A DNA stretch of 64,000 nucleotides from positions 54,505-118,504 of the forward strand of contig SGPL01000024.1 of assembly GCA_004802705.1 (NCBI GenBank), given 5' to 3'. This DNA comes from Bondarzewia mesenterica. Its lineage: Eukaryota; Basidiomycota; Agaricomycetes; Russulales; Bondarzewiaceae. This document shows positions 22,925-35,185 of the stretch, in pieces. Under the pieces are notes generated by a model that did not search any database, had not been told where the DNA came from, and worked only from the letters and a program-made list of their open reading frames with translations. Every line of letters starts with the position of its first letter. Within the stretch, counting starts at the first letter, position 1. Both the position numbers and the translations under genes were made by a program.

Positions 22925-25900
22925 ATGCCTACCGTTCAAGCTGGTGAGCTTGATCTGTTTCGATCGGTCCCTTCCGCACACCGCTGATGACTGTTCAGGG
23001 GATGTGGTGAACAAGAAGTTTGACTATGTCATCGTCGGTGCGCCCGCGTCTCAGTGATTTTACCCCGCGGTGTTATTTACGCGAATATATTTCAACAGGC
23101 GGAGGGGTATGTTATTCAATGTTGGGATCCCCCACTGCGTCGGACGTTAATCTGACCCGATGATGATAGACTGCTGGCCTCGTCTTAGCTTCAAGGCTCA
23201 CGGAGGATCCCAAGACATCGGTGCTCGTGATTGAGGCGGGCCCCGCCAACTTAAATGACTCCATGCTTCGTATGCTTATTTCCTTGTCACGTTGAGCGAT
23301 TATCTCAGAAGGGCCTTCCAGTTCGCCTGGCGTCCTTCGCGGCTCAGTTTGGTCAGGAGAAGTATGACTGGTTTTTCCGTACTGTGAGCCTCTCTTCTAT
23401 CAATCAGTTGACGACTGATCTCTTATTTAACGGCTCCCACACTTTCAGGTTCCCCAAGAGAAAAGTGATGGGACGCAATTCTTTTGGCCTCGGTCAGTCC
23501 ATATTTCGACTGAATTATCGCGTTGAGGAGCGGCTCACACGTAAGGTTGGGCAGTGGTCGCACGCTCGGTGGTAGCTCCGCCCTGAACTTTTTTGCATAC
23601 TGCAAGCCCCCCAAGCAGGAAATTGATGGTATGCTTCCTATGACTCTTCCCCGCTCGTAGACTCATCGTAGGAACACAAGATTTCGAGAAATTGGGTAAC
23701 CCCGGGTGGAACTGGGCCAACTTCCAGAAGTATTCGGCCAAGGCTGAAGGGTGCGCATTGTTCTGATCTCTGAACGCGCATTTTCTCACGGCTCATCATA
23801 TTGACAAACACATACACAAATCAAACAGGTTCGTTACCCCTTCCGATAAGCAGATCAAAGAACAAGGATTGAATCTTGATACCTGGAAACTTGGAACGAA
23901 TGGTACACACGCCTTCTTTGATCCCCTCCGCGTCTTTTTACTGATGAGGCGAATATTTTCCAGGTCCAATCAAGCTTATTATCCCGCCGCGAACTATGGA
24001 TGGGGACTTGGACTCTGCACGTGTGAGTTGGACTCCATTGATTTGTTCATGAATAAAATGGATAGCTGAAAGTGGTATCACAGACCGTGCAAGCAGCTGG
24101 AATCCCATTGGCTCCAGCGCCGGTGCGTATGATCGCACGAACTTGTCAGAATATCGTTTAACTCACTCATGTTTCTATAGCTGAATGGCGATGTACGTAC
24201 TATACTCATTTGTGGCGCCGCGGTTCAAATTCTCATTGACGACTTTGCACAGCCCAGGGGTTGGTATCCATTCCCAATCACTGTCGACCCAAAGACCTTT
24301 ACCAGATCTTATGCCGCAACGGTAGGTTACGTTATATGAGATAACTATGCTCCTTGCTGAAAACTGCCATGTGTGCCGGTCTGCTAGGGGTATTATCTGC
24401 CCAATGAGGCCCGGCCGAACCTATCGCTGCTCCTGGAAGCCACGGTCCTCAAAGTTCTCACGGCTGATGGAAGCGCTGGAGTGAAGGCGACTGGGGTCCA
24501 GTTTACGACCAAGGACGACAAGCAAAATGTCCTCGTCGTGAACGCGGGCAAGGAAGTCATCCTCTCTGCTGGGTAGGCTAAATTGATAACCTGGTAGATC
24601 TGATACTCAGACTAAGGATTGATTCGTGATTTTTTTAGCTCTGTCAAGACGCCCCAGCTTCTCGAGCTTTCTGGTATCGGGAACAAAGAGATCCTGGGAA
24701 AGTATGGTGTTTCCGTCAAAGTGGATCTGCCGGCCGTTGGAGAAAATATGCAGGAACACAGCTTCGTCGCTACCTCCTTCCGTACGTGTCTAGCCCTCTT
24801 GCATCTCATCCGTGGGATGGCTAGACTCATCTCGTTCATTGTCTTCTGGCAGAATTCAAGGATGACCTTCCATACCAGACGTTCGATGTTCTGCGTGATC
24901 CCGCTCGTGCAGCCAAAGAGCTTGAGGACTAGTGCATATACTTTTCCTTTTCTATATTCATTGTCTGACACGGTACGGACAGCTCGAAGGCGGAAGGTCT
25001 GTACACGTTTGGGCATTTGGGTTTCGTATTTTCTCCTCTCGAATGGTTCTCTTCCCGCGGGAAAGAGCTCCACGAAGCGCAGAAGAAGAAGGTTCAGGAG
25101 AACAGGGACAAATACCCTCCTGGCCTGCGCGATCAGTATGACATCATGGTCGGCCGCCTCGATAACCTCGCTCCCTCATGCGAGCTCATGCCTTTCTGTG
25201 GTTTCTCTTCTTTCCCCAGTACGTGATTGCTATTGTTTTGAGGAAAACGTCGCTGATATGTGACATTGATTCAGACCCACCTGCTGAGGGCAAGAAGTAC
25301 TTCTCGTACTACCTGTCGATGAACCATCAATGGTCTCGAGGATCGATCGTGAGTCCACATACTTCGACGCGTCTTGGGACCCCTGAACTTATAATGACAA
25401 CAGCATATCGATTCGGCGGATCCTTACGCTCAACCTTCCATTGATCCGCATTACTTCGATGAAGAGCTGGGTTCGTTATTAAGATGCAGATGTCTTCGGT
25501 TGAGTACCGCTGACTGTTTCTCCGAACAGATCTTGAGACATTTGTGGAGACCGTCAAGTTCGTCAGGAAGCTCCGGACCTTCCCTCCCTTCAAGGACTTG
25601 ATCGGTTCGTTTCCTTGTGTCGTGCATCGTATATTCCGGCTCATTGTGCTTCTTGTTTTCAGTGGATGAAGTGAACCCAGGTCCCACCGTCAAGACCGAT
25701 GACGACATTAGGGGTTCGTTCTACGTGCTCTCAAAATAAATCGTCGCATTTCAGGTCAAGCTAATCAAATATTGTTTCCACCCGCTTTCAGCGTGGCTGA
25801 AGAAGTACATGTCCACCACGTTCCGTGAGTATTTCACATATTATTCGCATATGATCAATTACTTGACAGTAACTTTTCCAGACACGGCCGGCACCGCGTC

Positions 25901-26196
25901 CATGCTCCCGAAGGAGAAGGGCGGCGTCGTCGATCCGCAGCTCAAGGTCTACGGTACGGAAAATCTTCGCGTGGTCGACCTGTCCGTTATTCCACTCCTG
26001 TTCGCGGCCCACACGCAATGTAAGTTTCGTTGAGCGATCGGATGGGACATCTGTTGACCATCTTCCAATTCACATAGCCGTGGTGTACGCTCTGGCGGAG
26101 CAAGGTGAGTCTGATCTTGCGATGACTATGCTACTCGACCTCATTTGGTGATTGTGTGCTTGTGCAGCGGCCGACATCATCAAGGGCAAGTTCTGA
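22925..26196 (+). CDS. GMC oxidoreductase (FAD-dependent alcohol oxidase/dehydrogenase family)
   Basis: GMC enzymes oxidise alcohols or sugars with FAD; in wood-decay fungi aryl-alcohol and related oxidases supply H2O2. The gene has about 15 short exons. The N-terminus MPTVQAGDVVNKKFDYVIVG leads to the dinucleotide-binding GGGTAGLVLASRLTED and VLVIEAGP. Further signatures are the GGSSALNFFAYCKPP block (about 23,565-23,610), NPGWNWANFQKYS, GYYLPNEARPNLSLLLEATV, and the second GMC signature GKEVILSAGSVKTPQLLELS (about 24,549-24,670). Next come QPSIDPHYFDEEL and the C-terminal FHTAGTASMLPKEKGG with the catalytic His. The other active-site block reads LLFAAHTQ, and the protein ends IIKGKF with TGA 26,194-26,196. 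No secretion signal is visible, so an intracellular or peripheral enzyme is possible. Substrate cannot be stated. It looks intact. Confidence 0.88.
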
Positions 26197-26390
26197 AGTA
26201 GGCACTCTAAATTTGGCTGTAACAGAGAGAGTTATCGTGTAGGTTAGTAAGAGTGGGTTATCCGGTCAATTTTTGTTGTTGTTGTTTATGGCTCTTAGCA
26301 AAGTAGGCATTGAAATCAATTTGTACCAGTTGAGTCTGTCATGGCGTTGTTTTAGAAAGTTGAATACAATACCGCGACAAACTAAAGCAA

Positions 26391-26396
26391 AATAAA
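26391..26396 (+). terminator. candidate polyadenylation signal of the GMC gene
   Basis: AATAAA occurs about 195 nt after the GMC stop codon in an AT-rich 3' region. It is the only canonical hexamer seen close downstream of this gene. Fungal signals are loose, so this is tentative. Confidence 0.35.
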
Positions 26397-26399
26397 TCC

Positions 26400-28674
26400 G
26401 TGATTCCACTGGCACCTAGTATGTACTAGTCACAGCATCGCTGAGATCATTTCTTTGGCAGTGTGAATAAAAACTCTTTAATTTATGTGGTGGCGGGCGA
26501 CCCTGGGTGATCGCGGCGTTCAAGCGCTCACTGGCGGGCCTGGTATCTTGATCCCGCGCAGAACCTTGTTCAGACGCGTAGCCTCGCGCTCAGTAGTATA
26601 AACCTGATGGATGATTCTGGGAACGAAATACTGTCGGAGGGCGGTTTTGGGCCCGGGTTGACCGATGCATGACGAAGAGGAGAGACGATGACTCCCCAGC
26701 AAAACCCAGTGTGTCGTTTCTGATTCAGCGATTTGCCTGCTAGGAGGGGCTTGGGTCATCGACGTCGAGCCTACGATTCACCAACCTGTGAGGGTTTCCC
26801 GTCTATGGATATTCCAAACTCTGAATGGGTTTCTAGCGGATCGTCACCGAGTCTATATGGCTGCAGGATTTCTTGCGCACTTGCGCTACGCTTGATCATG
26901 CGAATTTCTATGGCTCGAGACCGATGCTATCATAGCTTATCATAGGCCTCGTGGTGAGTCATATCTCCCAACGAAGTTTTTCTTACTAACCCGAAGCAAA
27001 TTTGAACCTATCTATAGTACCATCAGTAGGCAGCGAAGACTGACATGGCTACTCAGCTTGTCGCCGGTGAGTCTTGTGAGCTGTTATCCTGATCAACGAT
27101 TGAACGAGCATGCGTGCGCTCCGTCCATATATCCATTAGTGGGTAAGGTATGACCGCTTTTGCGGCGCATATTCGGACCGTTGGTCATTGATATACGATG
27201 AATCGAGTACATGTAAGTACTAGGGGCGAGGAAGCAGAGCCTCAGGCTCCAATACGAATGCCATGAGGGATCAGCTGGAGGCGGACAAAGTGCGCTCGAC
27301 GCCGCGGTGATCATCATGAAGGCCCGTGTTGGAAATGGAACGTCCATTGCACGTTGCGGTGGAAAAAGGGGTGTTGCGCACTTTCCAGCAAAAGGTGCGT
27401 CCTAACATAGCGTGTATCCAAATGTTGAAGCCTTGACGGTAAACAAACAGTGTTCAACTAGTACTACTCCTCCCCCGAATGATATTATTCCTAATGTCGA
27501 CCCTGCGTTCCAAGCCTCCCAGTTCGACTTCTTATGTTTGAATGTTCAGCTTCAGGTTCTTGGTTCGAATTTGTGCCTCAGCATCGCATGATACTGATCA
27601 GAATTCATCAAGTTTGCATAACATAGGCTGAATGCAATTTGGACCGCCGCATCCGCCCTTGAACTTTATACTTTCTACCCACGTTCCCAATCATAATCTC
27701 GTCGCAGATTGGCCGGCAAAGTTTGTGAGAACAGGAAGTTTTGGCGAGGCTGGGATAAGACGTCGGTCCCAGAGACTTCATTCATGCAGCATCTGTCGCA
27801 GTCGACTGAGACGCGCGATCTTTGTCATGATCATCAGCTAATTCAAGTTGTCTTGAGCACCGTTTCAATGTGCTTGATCCAATTGGAAGACTTGTCATGG
27901 TACGTGTTCCGAAACCTCCATTACAGGTTGAATGCATACATACATCACTGGCGTCGCGCGCTGTGACGGTGGTTCGAGTATGATGCAGTGTTTGCCTCTC
28001 ACCCTCGAAGTCGGTCTCATCATTGATTGTAGTTGTCACTGACGACCGCTATGTTCTTTTTTTGACTATTGCTATCATTGGCCCCATCGGACAGAAGTGC
28101 TCATCGCGCTGAATGCTGCTAAGTCAACACGCAAGACGCTGGGAAAGAGATGGTTGCTGACAAGTCGTAAGCCAAATTTTAGATCAGTATGTCCAACTGC
28201 AGGTGCTCACGTCTCAACTCGACAGTAGACGCTGGAATGGCACCCGCACAACCCGCGTCCTTGTCATGGAATACACGTTCTGTAGAGCCCTGTGAGTCCG
28301 ACGAGCCTTCAGCTGGTTTTCAGAAGTGAGACGATCGACTGTGGTACAGAATGCCGCAGCGGCAGAATCGAGTTGTTCCGCGACTAGACTCTTGCAATGT
28401 GGTCCAGGAAAACCCCCTTTTTCACGATCAAAGAATTGAATCTTCCTGGACTCCGCAGGTTGCCGCAGGAGATGATAGAGCCTCAGCTGTTTCAATCACA
28501 CCGTCAACTGATCGTGATTGGCTTGGGATAAGCAGCAAGGTACATAGTAAGAGGATAACTTTAGTAACAGAACACAGAAGGGCAATCACTCAAATCACAT
28601 CAGATGTTACAACCTGTATGGTACATAGTTGGTATCTGTAGTCACACACGGTAGGAGTTCTCGGGGACAATCAA
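26400..28674. other. intergenic region, possible gene remnant at its left end
   Basis: About 2.3 kb lies between the GMC gene and DUF6534 copy 2. On the minus strand at 26,520-26,759 an ATG-initiated frame ends with a protein-like segment, FVPRIIHQVYTTEREATRLN, followed by a short tail. It could be a last exon or remnant, but I find no upstream exons and recognise no family. The rest shows only scattered short frames. Confidence 0.4.
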
Positions 28675-30563
28675 TCAAAGCGAGGCCTGTTCACCCTTGA
28701 TGTCGGGTGAGTGACGATAGCTCTCAGGCATCTGGGAGTCCGAAGGATGCGTTGACAGTGAGACGTCGCGCAACTCGTGCGACTCGATGTTAACAAACAC
28801 CTGTGTATGGGCATGAGCAACGGGGATGCATGCGTATCTCGTGAGAACGAGGAAGTAATCAATCAGAACTGATCACGCACCTCCGCTGGGACTGCGCCCT
28901 GCGAGAAGGAGATGGCGCCCTTATGCTGCTGATAAGTGCGGAGTCTTAGAATCCAATGATATTGTGATTGTGATGAAGGTATCTTACTCTTTGATTCACT
29001 CGACTGTGGCCCCTATCCGCACTATGACCGCCGGTGTTTTCCACTGTGGAAGTGTACTTCCAACCCTGCCGAGAGTTGAGACTGGATAATAGGGAGTTGG
29101 TATAAAGCTTGGCGAGGGCAAGGTTGAATATCTCGTGACTGAAAGAACATCATTTGAGTGATAGCTTAATGAAATGTGATGAATGTGGGTACTCTGCGGT
29201 CGGCTGACGTGAAGAGAGCGATGAGTCCTCGATTCGACGGAAAGAAATATCGATGCAACTTACGACACCAAGATATACTCCCAAGTCTAAGATAGCCCAG
29301 ACTGATGTGATGATGCCAGTCTGAACGGTAACTACCGTACAGATCGAAGAAATCAGATACACTTGTGAGCACACAAGTCAAAGCCAAGAGTTGGAGGTGC
29401 TTACGCCGAATGATCTTATTCAATGTATCATCTGTCGAAACAAAACCAGTCCTATTTTTTCTCTGAAGAGAGAGCGCTTGCATCAATTCACAATCGTGTT
29501 CCTTGTGTGGAGGCACCTACGAGGTGATACACCAGGGTCGTGCTGATGAGGCTGTCCGCCGTTGCAGACAACACAAGCCAGACGATAATGACAGGTTTCA
29601 CGAATGATGCAGCTGAAGCCGTGGGGCTCGAGGCAAGGATAGCAGCGATGAAAAATACAGTGATCGCTGCGACTGATACAGAAGCTTCAGTTGACAGACT
29701 TTTTTTGAGAAAAATTAAGTGTCCTCACGGGAAGAGACAACAGACAAAAATACAATCAACAACATCGCCCAGATCTTGCCTGTCAGCACCCTCACTCGCC
29801 AGGAGAAGAAAATTTGGACGGAGACCGCTATGATGCCCTAAAGCTGGATTTAACTTTGTGCTCTCGGCGTGCTCATGCGCGATTGCTCACGTTTGTGAGG
29901 GGACCTAAGGTGAGTTGAGCATCGAAAAGGAAAAGTTCATTAAATTTAACGACCAAGACTCACTCATCCCAAATACTAGGTTGAAGCCAACTACTGTCAA
30001 TTTGACCCCTGTCTTATCACAGAATCGTCGACGTACCCCAGTTAGAGACCGCTTGCGCATTCATGTCCCCTTCATGCATACAGCATCCCTATGAGCCTGA
30101 GAAACTGCCGCAACATTATATGGAGCGCACCGAAATTATTCACAAGCCGGTCATAGCTGTAATACATCGCGAAAACGGAATTGATCGTTTCCAAGATTAC
30201 AAGGGAGACAATCTGCAATCCACAAAAGGACCTCTGGTCAACCAGTAGAATCAGTCTCATATCGTATATATTCACTCACAAATAACTTGAACCATCTCCG
30301 ATCCCTAGGCAAATGAGCGAACAGTAGCCTTGAGTCTCGATGGCGACTCGAATGGGTAAAAAGAAACCTACTGCTTGAAAGTAGAAAAATATACCTGCAC
30401 TTGCGCAAGGAATATGCCATAGAGGATTAAATTGAAGAACACTCCGATGAGCGTTGGGCCTTGACTGTGAGGGATCGGTAGAGGTTCATATAACTGAAGA
30501 GAAATGAGAGACGTACACGGTCCTGGCAAAGTTTGGCGGAGCACTCGGGGCTTCAGTGGCCAT
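28675..30563 (-). CDS. DUF6534 seven-helix membrane protein, copy 2
   Basis: This is a paralogue of the gene at 19,744-21,629, in the same orientation and with the same exon order. On the minus strand the ATG at 30,563 opens MATEAPSAPPNFARTV. The second exon reads through GPTLIGVFFN-type text. Helical segments follow, including LVILETINSVFAMYYSYDRL (about 30,150-30,215) and AITVFFIAAILASSPTA-like text (about 29,610-29,665). The loop KTGFVSTDDTLNKIIR lies near 29,410-29,460. The tail VFVNIESHELRDVSLSTHPS ends GEQASL with TGA (complement of 28,675-28,677). The last 40 residues match copy 1 at roughly every second position or better, which points to a fairly recent duplication. Function is unknown. 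It looks intact. Confidence 0.82.
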
Positions 30564-30738
30564 GAGGTCGTACGGGGTAGCAGAACTAGGGCAGGAGTGG
30601 GTCAGAGTGGAGGGACCTGCGCAGAACAAATCAAAACAGACGCACCTATGAAGGCGAATTTGAGTCGTTGCTGTCCTAGGCACAGGATGATTGTCTCCTC
30701 TGTATGCCGTAACAGAGATCGATCGCAGTTCAATGGAG

Positions 30739-30747
30739 TTTTATATA
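30739..30747 (-). promoter_or_regulatory. candidate TATA box of DUF6534 copy 2
   Basis: On the minus strand TATATAAAA lies about 176 nt upstream of the ATG at 30,563. It is a strong match to the core element. The long leader implied is plausible for a fungal gene. Confidence 0.45.
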
Positions 30748-31968
30748 ACTAGAGGGCGGCATATGTAGGCTCAAAATAGGTAACAATACCATATGGATCT
30801 CAGGTCGGAAGGGTTTCGTCTGGCCATCAGCGGTCGTGAAATGTTTGATCCGACCTGATGGATCTGATTAGCACTCCTGAGAACGGCGTTTCGAAAAGCG
30901 ACGAACAAAGTTACTTACCTGGCATGTGGCATCGATCCAAGTGAGAAATGATGCCTGGAGCTCGGAAAGGAGGAAGAGCGGGCGCAACATTTTTCTAAGG
31001 TCGCGGCGTCTCTATTGATCTTCTCAACGCCCTTTGTGCCCACTTGCCTCATTCAGGTACCTACCTGGGGATAGCATCCTGACGTACACTTATTTTCCGA
31101 GCATCTGCCAGTCTGGCTGTGTTGTATATCAAAATGGAAACTACGCAAGCTCAGAGCCATTGACAACCAGGAGTAAAGGTGCTAACACGTAGCATAGCCA
31201 TGGGTAGGTGTGTTCCATTGATCATTACGCGTAAGAGCCACTTCCGCAAAAACGACATAAAAACTGTACTCACCTCCAGCCTGACTCAGAGTATGCAATG
31301 CCTGACTTAAATGACTAGATCCCCAATCGTGCCAGCGGAAGTAGTCTCCCAGTGGCAGGTTGTAGACACTTCCTTCAACCTTCGTACCTCAGGATATCCG
31401 TGTCTGGCAGCGGAAGTCATCTTGAATAATATTCAGGTGTCAACTTTGTGGCGTCGCATGTTGAGATCATTCTGATATGCTTACGGCCTCTACGGGAGAC
31501 GGTTGTTCCGTGTAGTGGAGACTGGTGAAGATTCAAAACCACCAGCAGAAGCCCGGAACCTTATGATTGCTCTCTGCCGCCTCTTGCCGCACCTTCTAAA
31601 AAAGGAAGTAAGTGGACTCCCCGCAAGACCCCCCGAATTTGGAGTCAGACTAGGGAAACCGATCGGGCCGGCCCGCAGCACTTTGTGTGGCCCTGCTTGT
31701 GGGTCCATTAGTTTATTAAATTGACATCGTCTCTTTGCTCTACCCAACTTGAAGACAGCACTATCTTGCCTACAATCTTCCTTTTCTTCTGAATTACTCT
31801 TCCGATCCCAAACGTACGAGAGAGGCCGCAATATTCATTACTGAGATTGGAACCTACCTCACTCGTTCTTCGGGGTGAGTAAGTACTTACATCGCAGCTC
31901 GCTAATCGCTGCAGATCAAGCATCTTGGGATATTGATGCTGCTGCTTTCATCCGTTAGTCATCGCAAA
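30748..31968. other. intergenic region with no recognised gene
   Basis: About 1.2 kb. The longest minus-strand frame here (31,490-31,831) has no ordinary protein-like composition and no partner exons. No repeat or mobile element was recognised. Confidence 0.5.
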
Positions 31969-32389
31969 ATGCCAGCGGTCAAATGGAAATGTGATGAATG
32001 TAATCGCGAGATGGGAGTCGGCAGCAAGGATTCTCATCTTCGAGGTAAACCCCACGCTGCGCGCCTGCGCGCCCTACGCGAAGCGGGTGCTTCAGCCAGT
32101 GGCAAGTATTCTCGCTTGAGCAAGTAACAACGTAGTGCTGAGCATATTCGTGCATAATCTGGCAGGAGTCACCCAGTCATCAGAGCGACTACGTCCAAAT
32201 GGAAAGCGTCAGATCCGAGTCTCTGACGACTCAGACTCAGACTGGGATGCTCGTGGCATTCTTCATGACATTGATACCCAGTGGGGACTGATGCCTCATG
32301 GAGGAGCCTATAAAGAGAGCAATTTTTTATTACGGCTTATCGGAGGCCGATGGCTATTGGTGAGACGTGAGCCTTCTCACCAGAACTGA
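31969..32389 (+). CDS. small C2H2-type (matrin/U1-like) zinc-finger protein
   Basis: The ATG at 31,969 opens MPAVKWKCDECNREMGVGSK, followed by DSHLRGKPHAARLRALREAG. The finger has C-x2-C-x11-H-x5-H spacing, as in single fingers of the U1/matrin type that bind double-stranded or structured RNA. Read straight through, the protein stops at 32,127 (52 aa). If an intron with a GC donor (GCAAGT, about 32,103) and the CTGGCAG acceptor at about 32,166 is removed, the frame continues through an acidic DDSDSDWDARGILHDIDTQW segment to TGA 32,387-32,389. An ordinary GTAACA donor at about 32,125 gives a different tail (ending LIPSGD). Which form is made cannot be decided here. Confidence 0.45.
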
Positions 32390-33347
32390 GCGAAACGTAT
32401 CGCTGAAATGATGATAGATCAAGGTACTCGCAATTGTAATATCAATGGGCAATCGTCGAAGGAGTTGTGTTCGTCATGGGGAACGGAAGCAATGGAAGAC
32501 TCGCTATGTGTACTCACGACTGAGTTTATGGGGNTGTAGTGGTGTTCTCGGCCGGTGACAGAGATTCGTAACAATTTGGCATTCCGTTCCAAGAAAGACG
32601 ACCCTTACTGTAATGTGAATGGATACTGAAACCTTGTATGAGTATGCCCTTTTTCAAGGTAGAATTGGGAGCAAGCTGTTGCCGTCTTCCGAGTCGTTTG
32701 TCAAAGGCTCGATTACAAGACCGCATCGACCCTGGATGACCAACGGGACAAAGGACCCAGGGTCTCCGTGTCTCCTTGGGCTGCAGCCACTTAACACAGA
32801 ACGACGGTCTTCTGCGTAGGTCGCTACGGAGACAACTGCAGCCATTTGTTCAATGTTGACAACGTACACCTTCAGCAAATTATATATGTTCTCGTACTGG
32901 GTTGTCCGCGTTGCTTGCCTTCCTTTTCTGAATGGGAGCGTGATTAGATGCCTGTCACTTTCCACAGAATCGGATCACATCCGGGGAGTCATGCTTATAT
33001 GTTGAATTCTTAGTTCTACATCCGGGGCAATGAAGCTAGAACAATGGCAAAGGCAAAACTCCTATGAAACCGGTATGATCTCGTGCTTTACAAACCGATC
33101 GCTGCCCGTCTCTGCTCAGTGAGCCATGCTGAGCGCTAGTTCGCGGCAGCGACATACCGTCTCCGGCGCGGTGAGCGCTCAATTTTTGCTCCCTTTGGTT
33201 GGCGTTGCTTCTTTTCTTGGGTAAGTTATTTTAGCGGCGTCAGCTTCACAAGTTCCGCCCACTTAATAAGAGTGTACGGTGTACGATAATACGACGACCC
33301 GTGAGGCTCTTTGTTCGCTATCTGTTCGACAACCCCCGTACTCTCGA
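32390..33347. other. intergenic region with no recognised gene
   Basis: About 1 kb with one undetermined base (32,534). Short frames only. It includes the upstream region of DUF6534 copy 3. Confidence 0.5.
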
Positions 33348-35185
33348 ATGGATAATGAATTTCAGCCCAATTATGCACGAACAATGCAGGTTTTCTGTCT
33401 CGTCTCCGCCGTTGCTATGCAGTTGACTTTAGCAACACAGACAGGGACCTATACTCATTGGCGCTTTCTTGAACCTCATACTTTATGGTATCTTTCTTGC
33501 CCAGGCGCACCAATACTTTCAGGCAAAGACGTCCAAGCAGTCAGTATTTTCCCCTTTCCCTGTTCAAAGACATATTGATTAGGCCGCCATGAATGTAGGG
33601 ACAAAGCATGGCTCAGAAGACTTGTGAGCACCAAATCTAACTTTCTCATGCCATTCTCCGTCTCATCCTGACATTGGGCACCTTTAATAGATTATGTTTC
33701 TTGTAGTAGGGGAAACGGTGAACTCGGCATTTGTGATGTTTTACAGCTATGACAGGCTGGTTGATCACTTCGGTGCGTACTAAGTGGTGGTTTCCAATGT
33801 TCTGAAAGATCTCACCCATCCAGCGTACAGACGATCAGGCCGCCCAAGCATCTACGAATTGGAGTAAGTCTCAAATACCAACCTGTTTTCTCCTACTTGG
33901 GTTAGTTTGATCATCGAACTTGTCACGGCGGTCGTGCAGTCTTTGGAGTTGGTAAATCTATCTATATCGATGGCTGAAGTGCGTTGAGTGCTAATTATGG
34001 GACATGTTCCGCAGGTTGTGTATGCGCTGTAAGTCGCAGTATGTCATTGCGCGCGTCCGCATGTTGACGCTGTCCAGGGCATCATAGAGATGTCGGTTCA
34101 ATTTTTCTTTGCCTTCCGGGTGAAGGTCCTCACGGGCAAGATGTGGACAACAATTATTATCGCCATATTTGCCGTTGCAGGATGTGGTATGTGATCTCAG
34201 ATTGGCTTCGCCCAAAGTCACTCATTGATACGGTGGACAGCTGGGGCCATTGGAGTCCTAGTGGCCTCCATCGTTGCTGCGCCGACGCCTGTAAACAACG
34301 CGCACTTTCGGCCAATCATCATCATATGGCTCATCTTTTCCGTAGCGGCGGACACATTGATCAGTATACTCCTTGTTCGTCACCTTGTGAGTTGCATTTC
34401 GGTATAGGCGTCCTGTCCCGTATTCATATAGTCCAGCAAAAGTACAAGACTGGTTTTCCAGACACAGATGATGTGATTAACAAGATCATTCGGCGTGAGC
34501 ACGAACTCCTCTTTTTGGAACGCTATAGTCTCAATATTCATCATTAGTGACCGTTCAAACTGGACTGTTTACCTCACTCTTCGCCCTCCTCGACTTGATA
34601 TTGTATCTCACGGAAGTACGTCTGCCATAATCATGTACCATGAGGACAGACTCAAATTCTGTTTTTCGATAACTCCAGGATACTGGACGGTGAGTACTGT
34701 GTGCCCTTCCTGTTGCTCACCCAGGATCTGATGACAATAATCAAGTCATCTCGTCTTCAACCTTGCTCTGGCGAAGCTCTATAGCGTGACCCTGCTATCG
34801 AGTTTGAATGCCCGAGAAGGTTGGCAAATGAGTTCGATTCAGATGTTTACGGATGGTGGCCGGCTAGACATCAATGCAGGGAAGAATGACGTAGGTTTCG
34901 TTATGTATTTTCATTCGTTCATCGCCGACAGCGATACCGTTGTAGCCCGCAGGTGTCAGCATTTCGTTCGCCACAGTATCTGTCCCGCCAGAGGTATGAT
35001 AGAATCACGCCATATGAGCGTTTTTTATCCCATGTTGCCGAGCGTCTGTCGCTTATGCATCACTTTTGCAGGTTTTTGTCGACACCGAAACCGAACGTAT
35101 AAGCGACAGTTCGTTTGACATTGCTCCCTACAAGGTTGAGAACAAGGCAGTCGAGGATGACGTCGAGAAGTGCCTGGCACGCTAG
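33348..35185 (+). CDS. DUF6534 seven-helix membrane protein, copy 3 (divergent)
   Basis: This is the third DUF6534 gene, on the opposite strand from copies 1 and 2. The ATG at 33,348 opens MDNEFQPNYARTMQ. After an intron come GPILIGAFLNLILYGIFLAQ with AHQYFQ, a small exon DKAWLRRL, and FLVVGETVNSAFVMFYSYDR. Then GIIEMSVQFFFAFRVKVLTG leads to MWTTIIIAIFAVAGC and AGAIGVLVASIVAAPTPV, followed by PIIIIWLIFSVAADTLISIL. The loop KTGFPDTDDVINKIIR and the helix LTVQTGLFTSLFALLDLILY follow, then a tail VFVDTETERISDSSFDIAPY ending VEKCLAR with TAG 35,183-35,185. The order of segments matches the other copies but the sequence has drifted much further. It looks intact. Function is unknown. Confidence 0.78.

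Noticed and set aside
26520..26759. Minus-strand frame ending in a protein-like FVPRIIHQVYTTERE segment as a gene
   Set aside because: No upstream exons, no recognised family, and the first half has random composition; kept only as a note in the intergenic entry.
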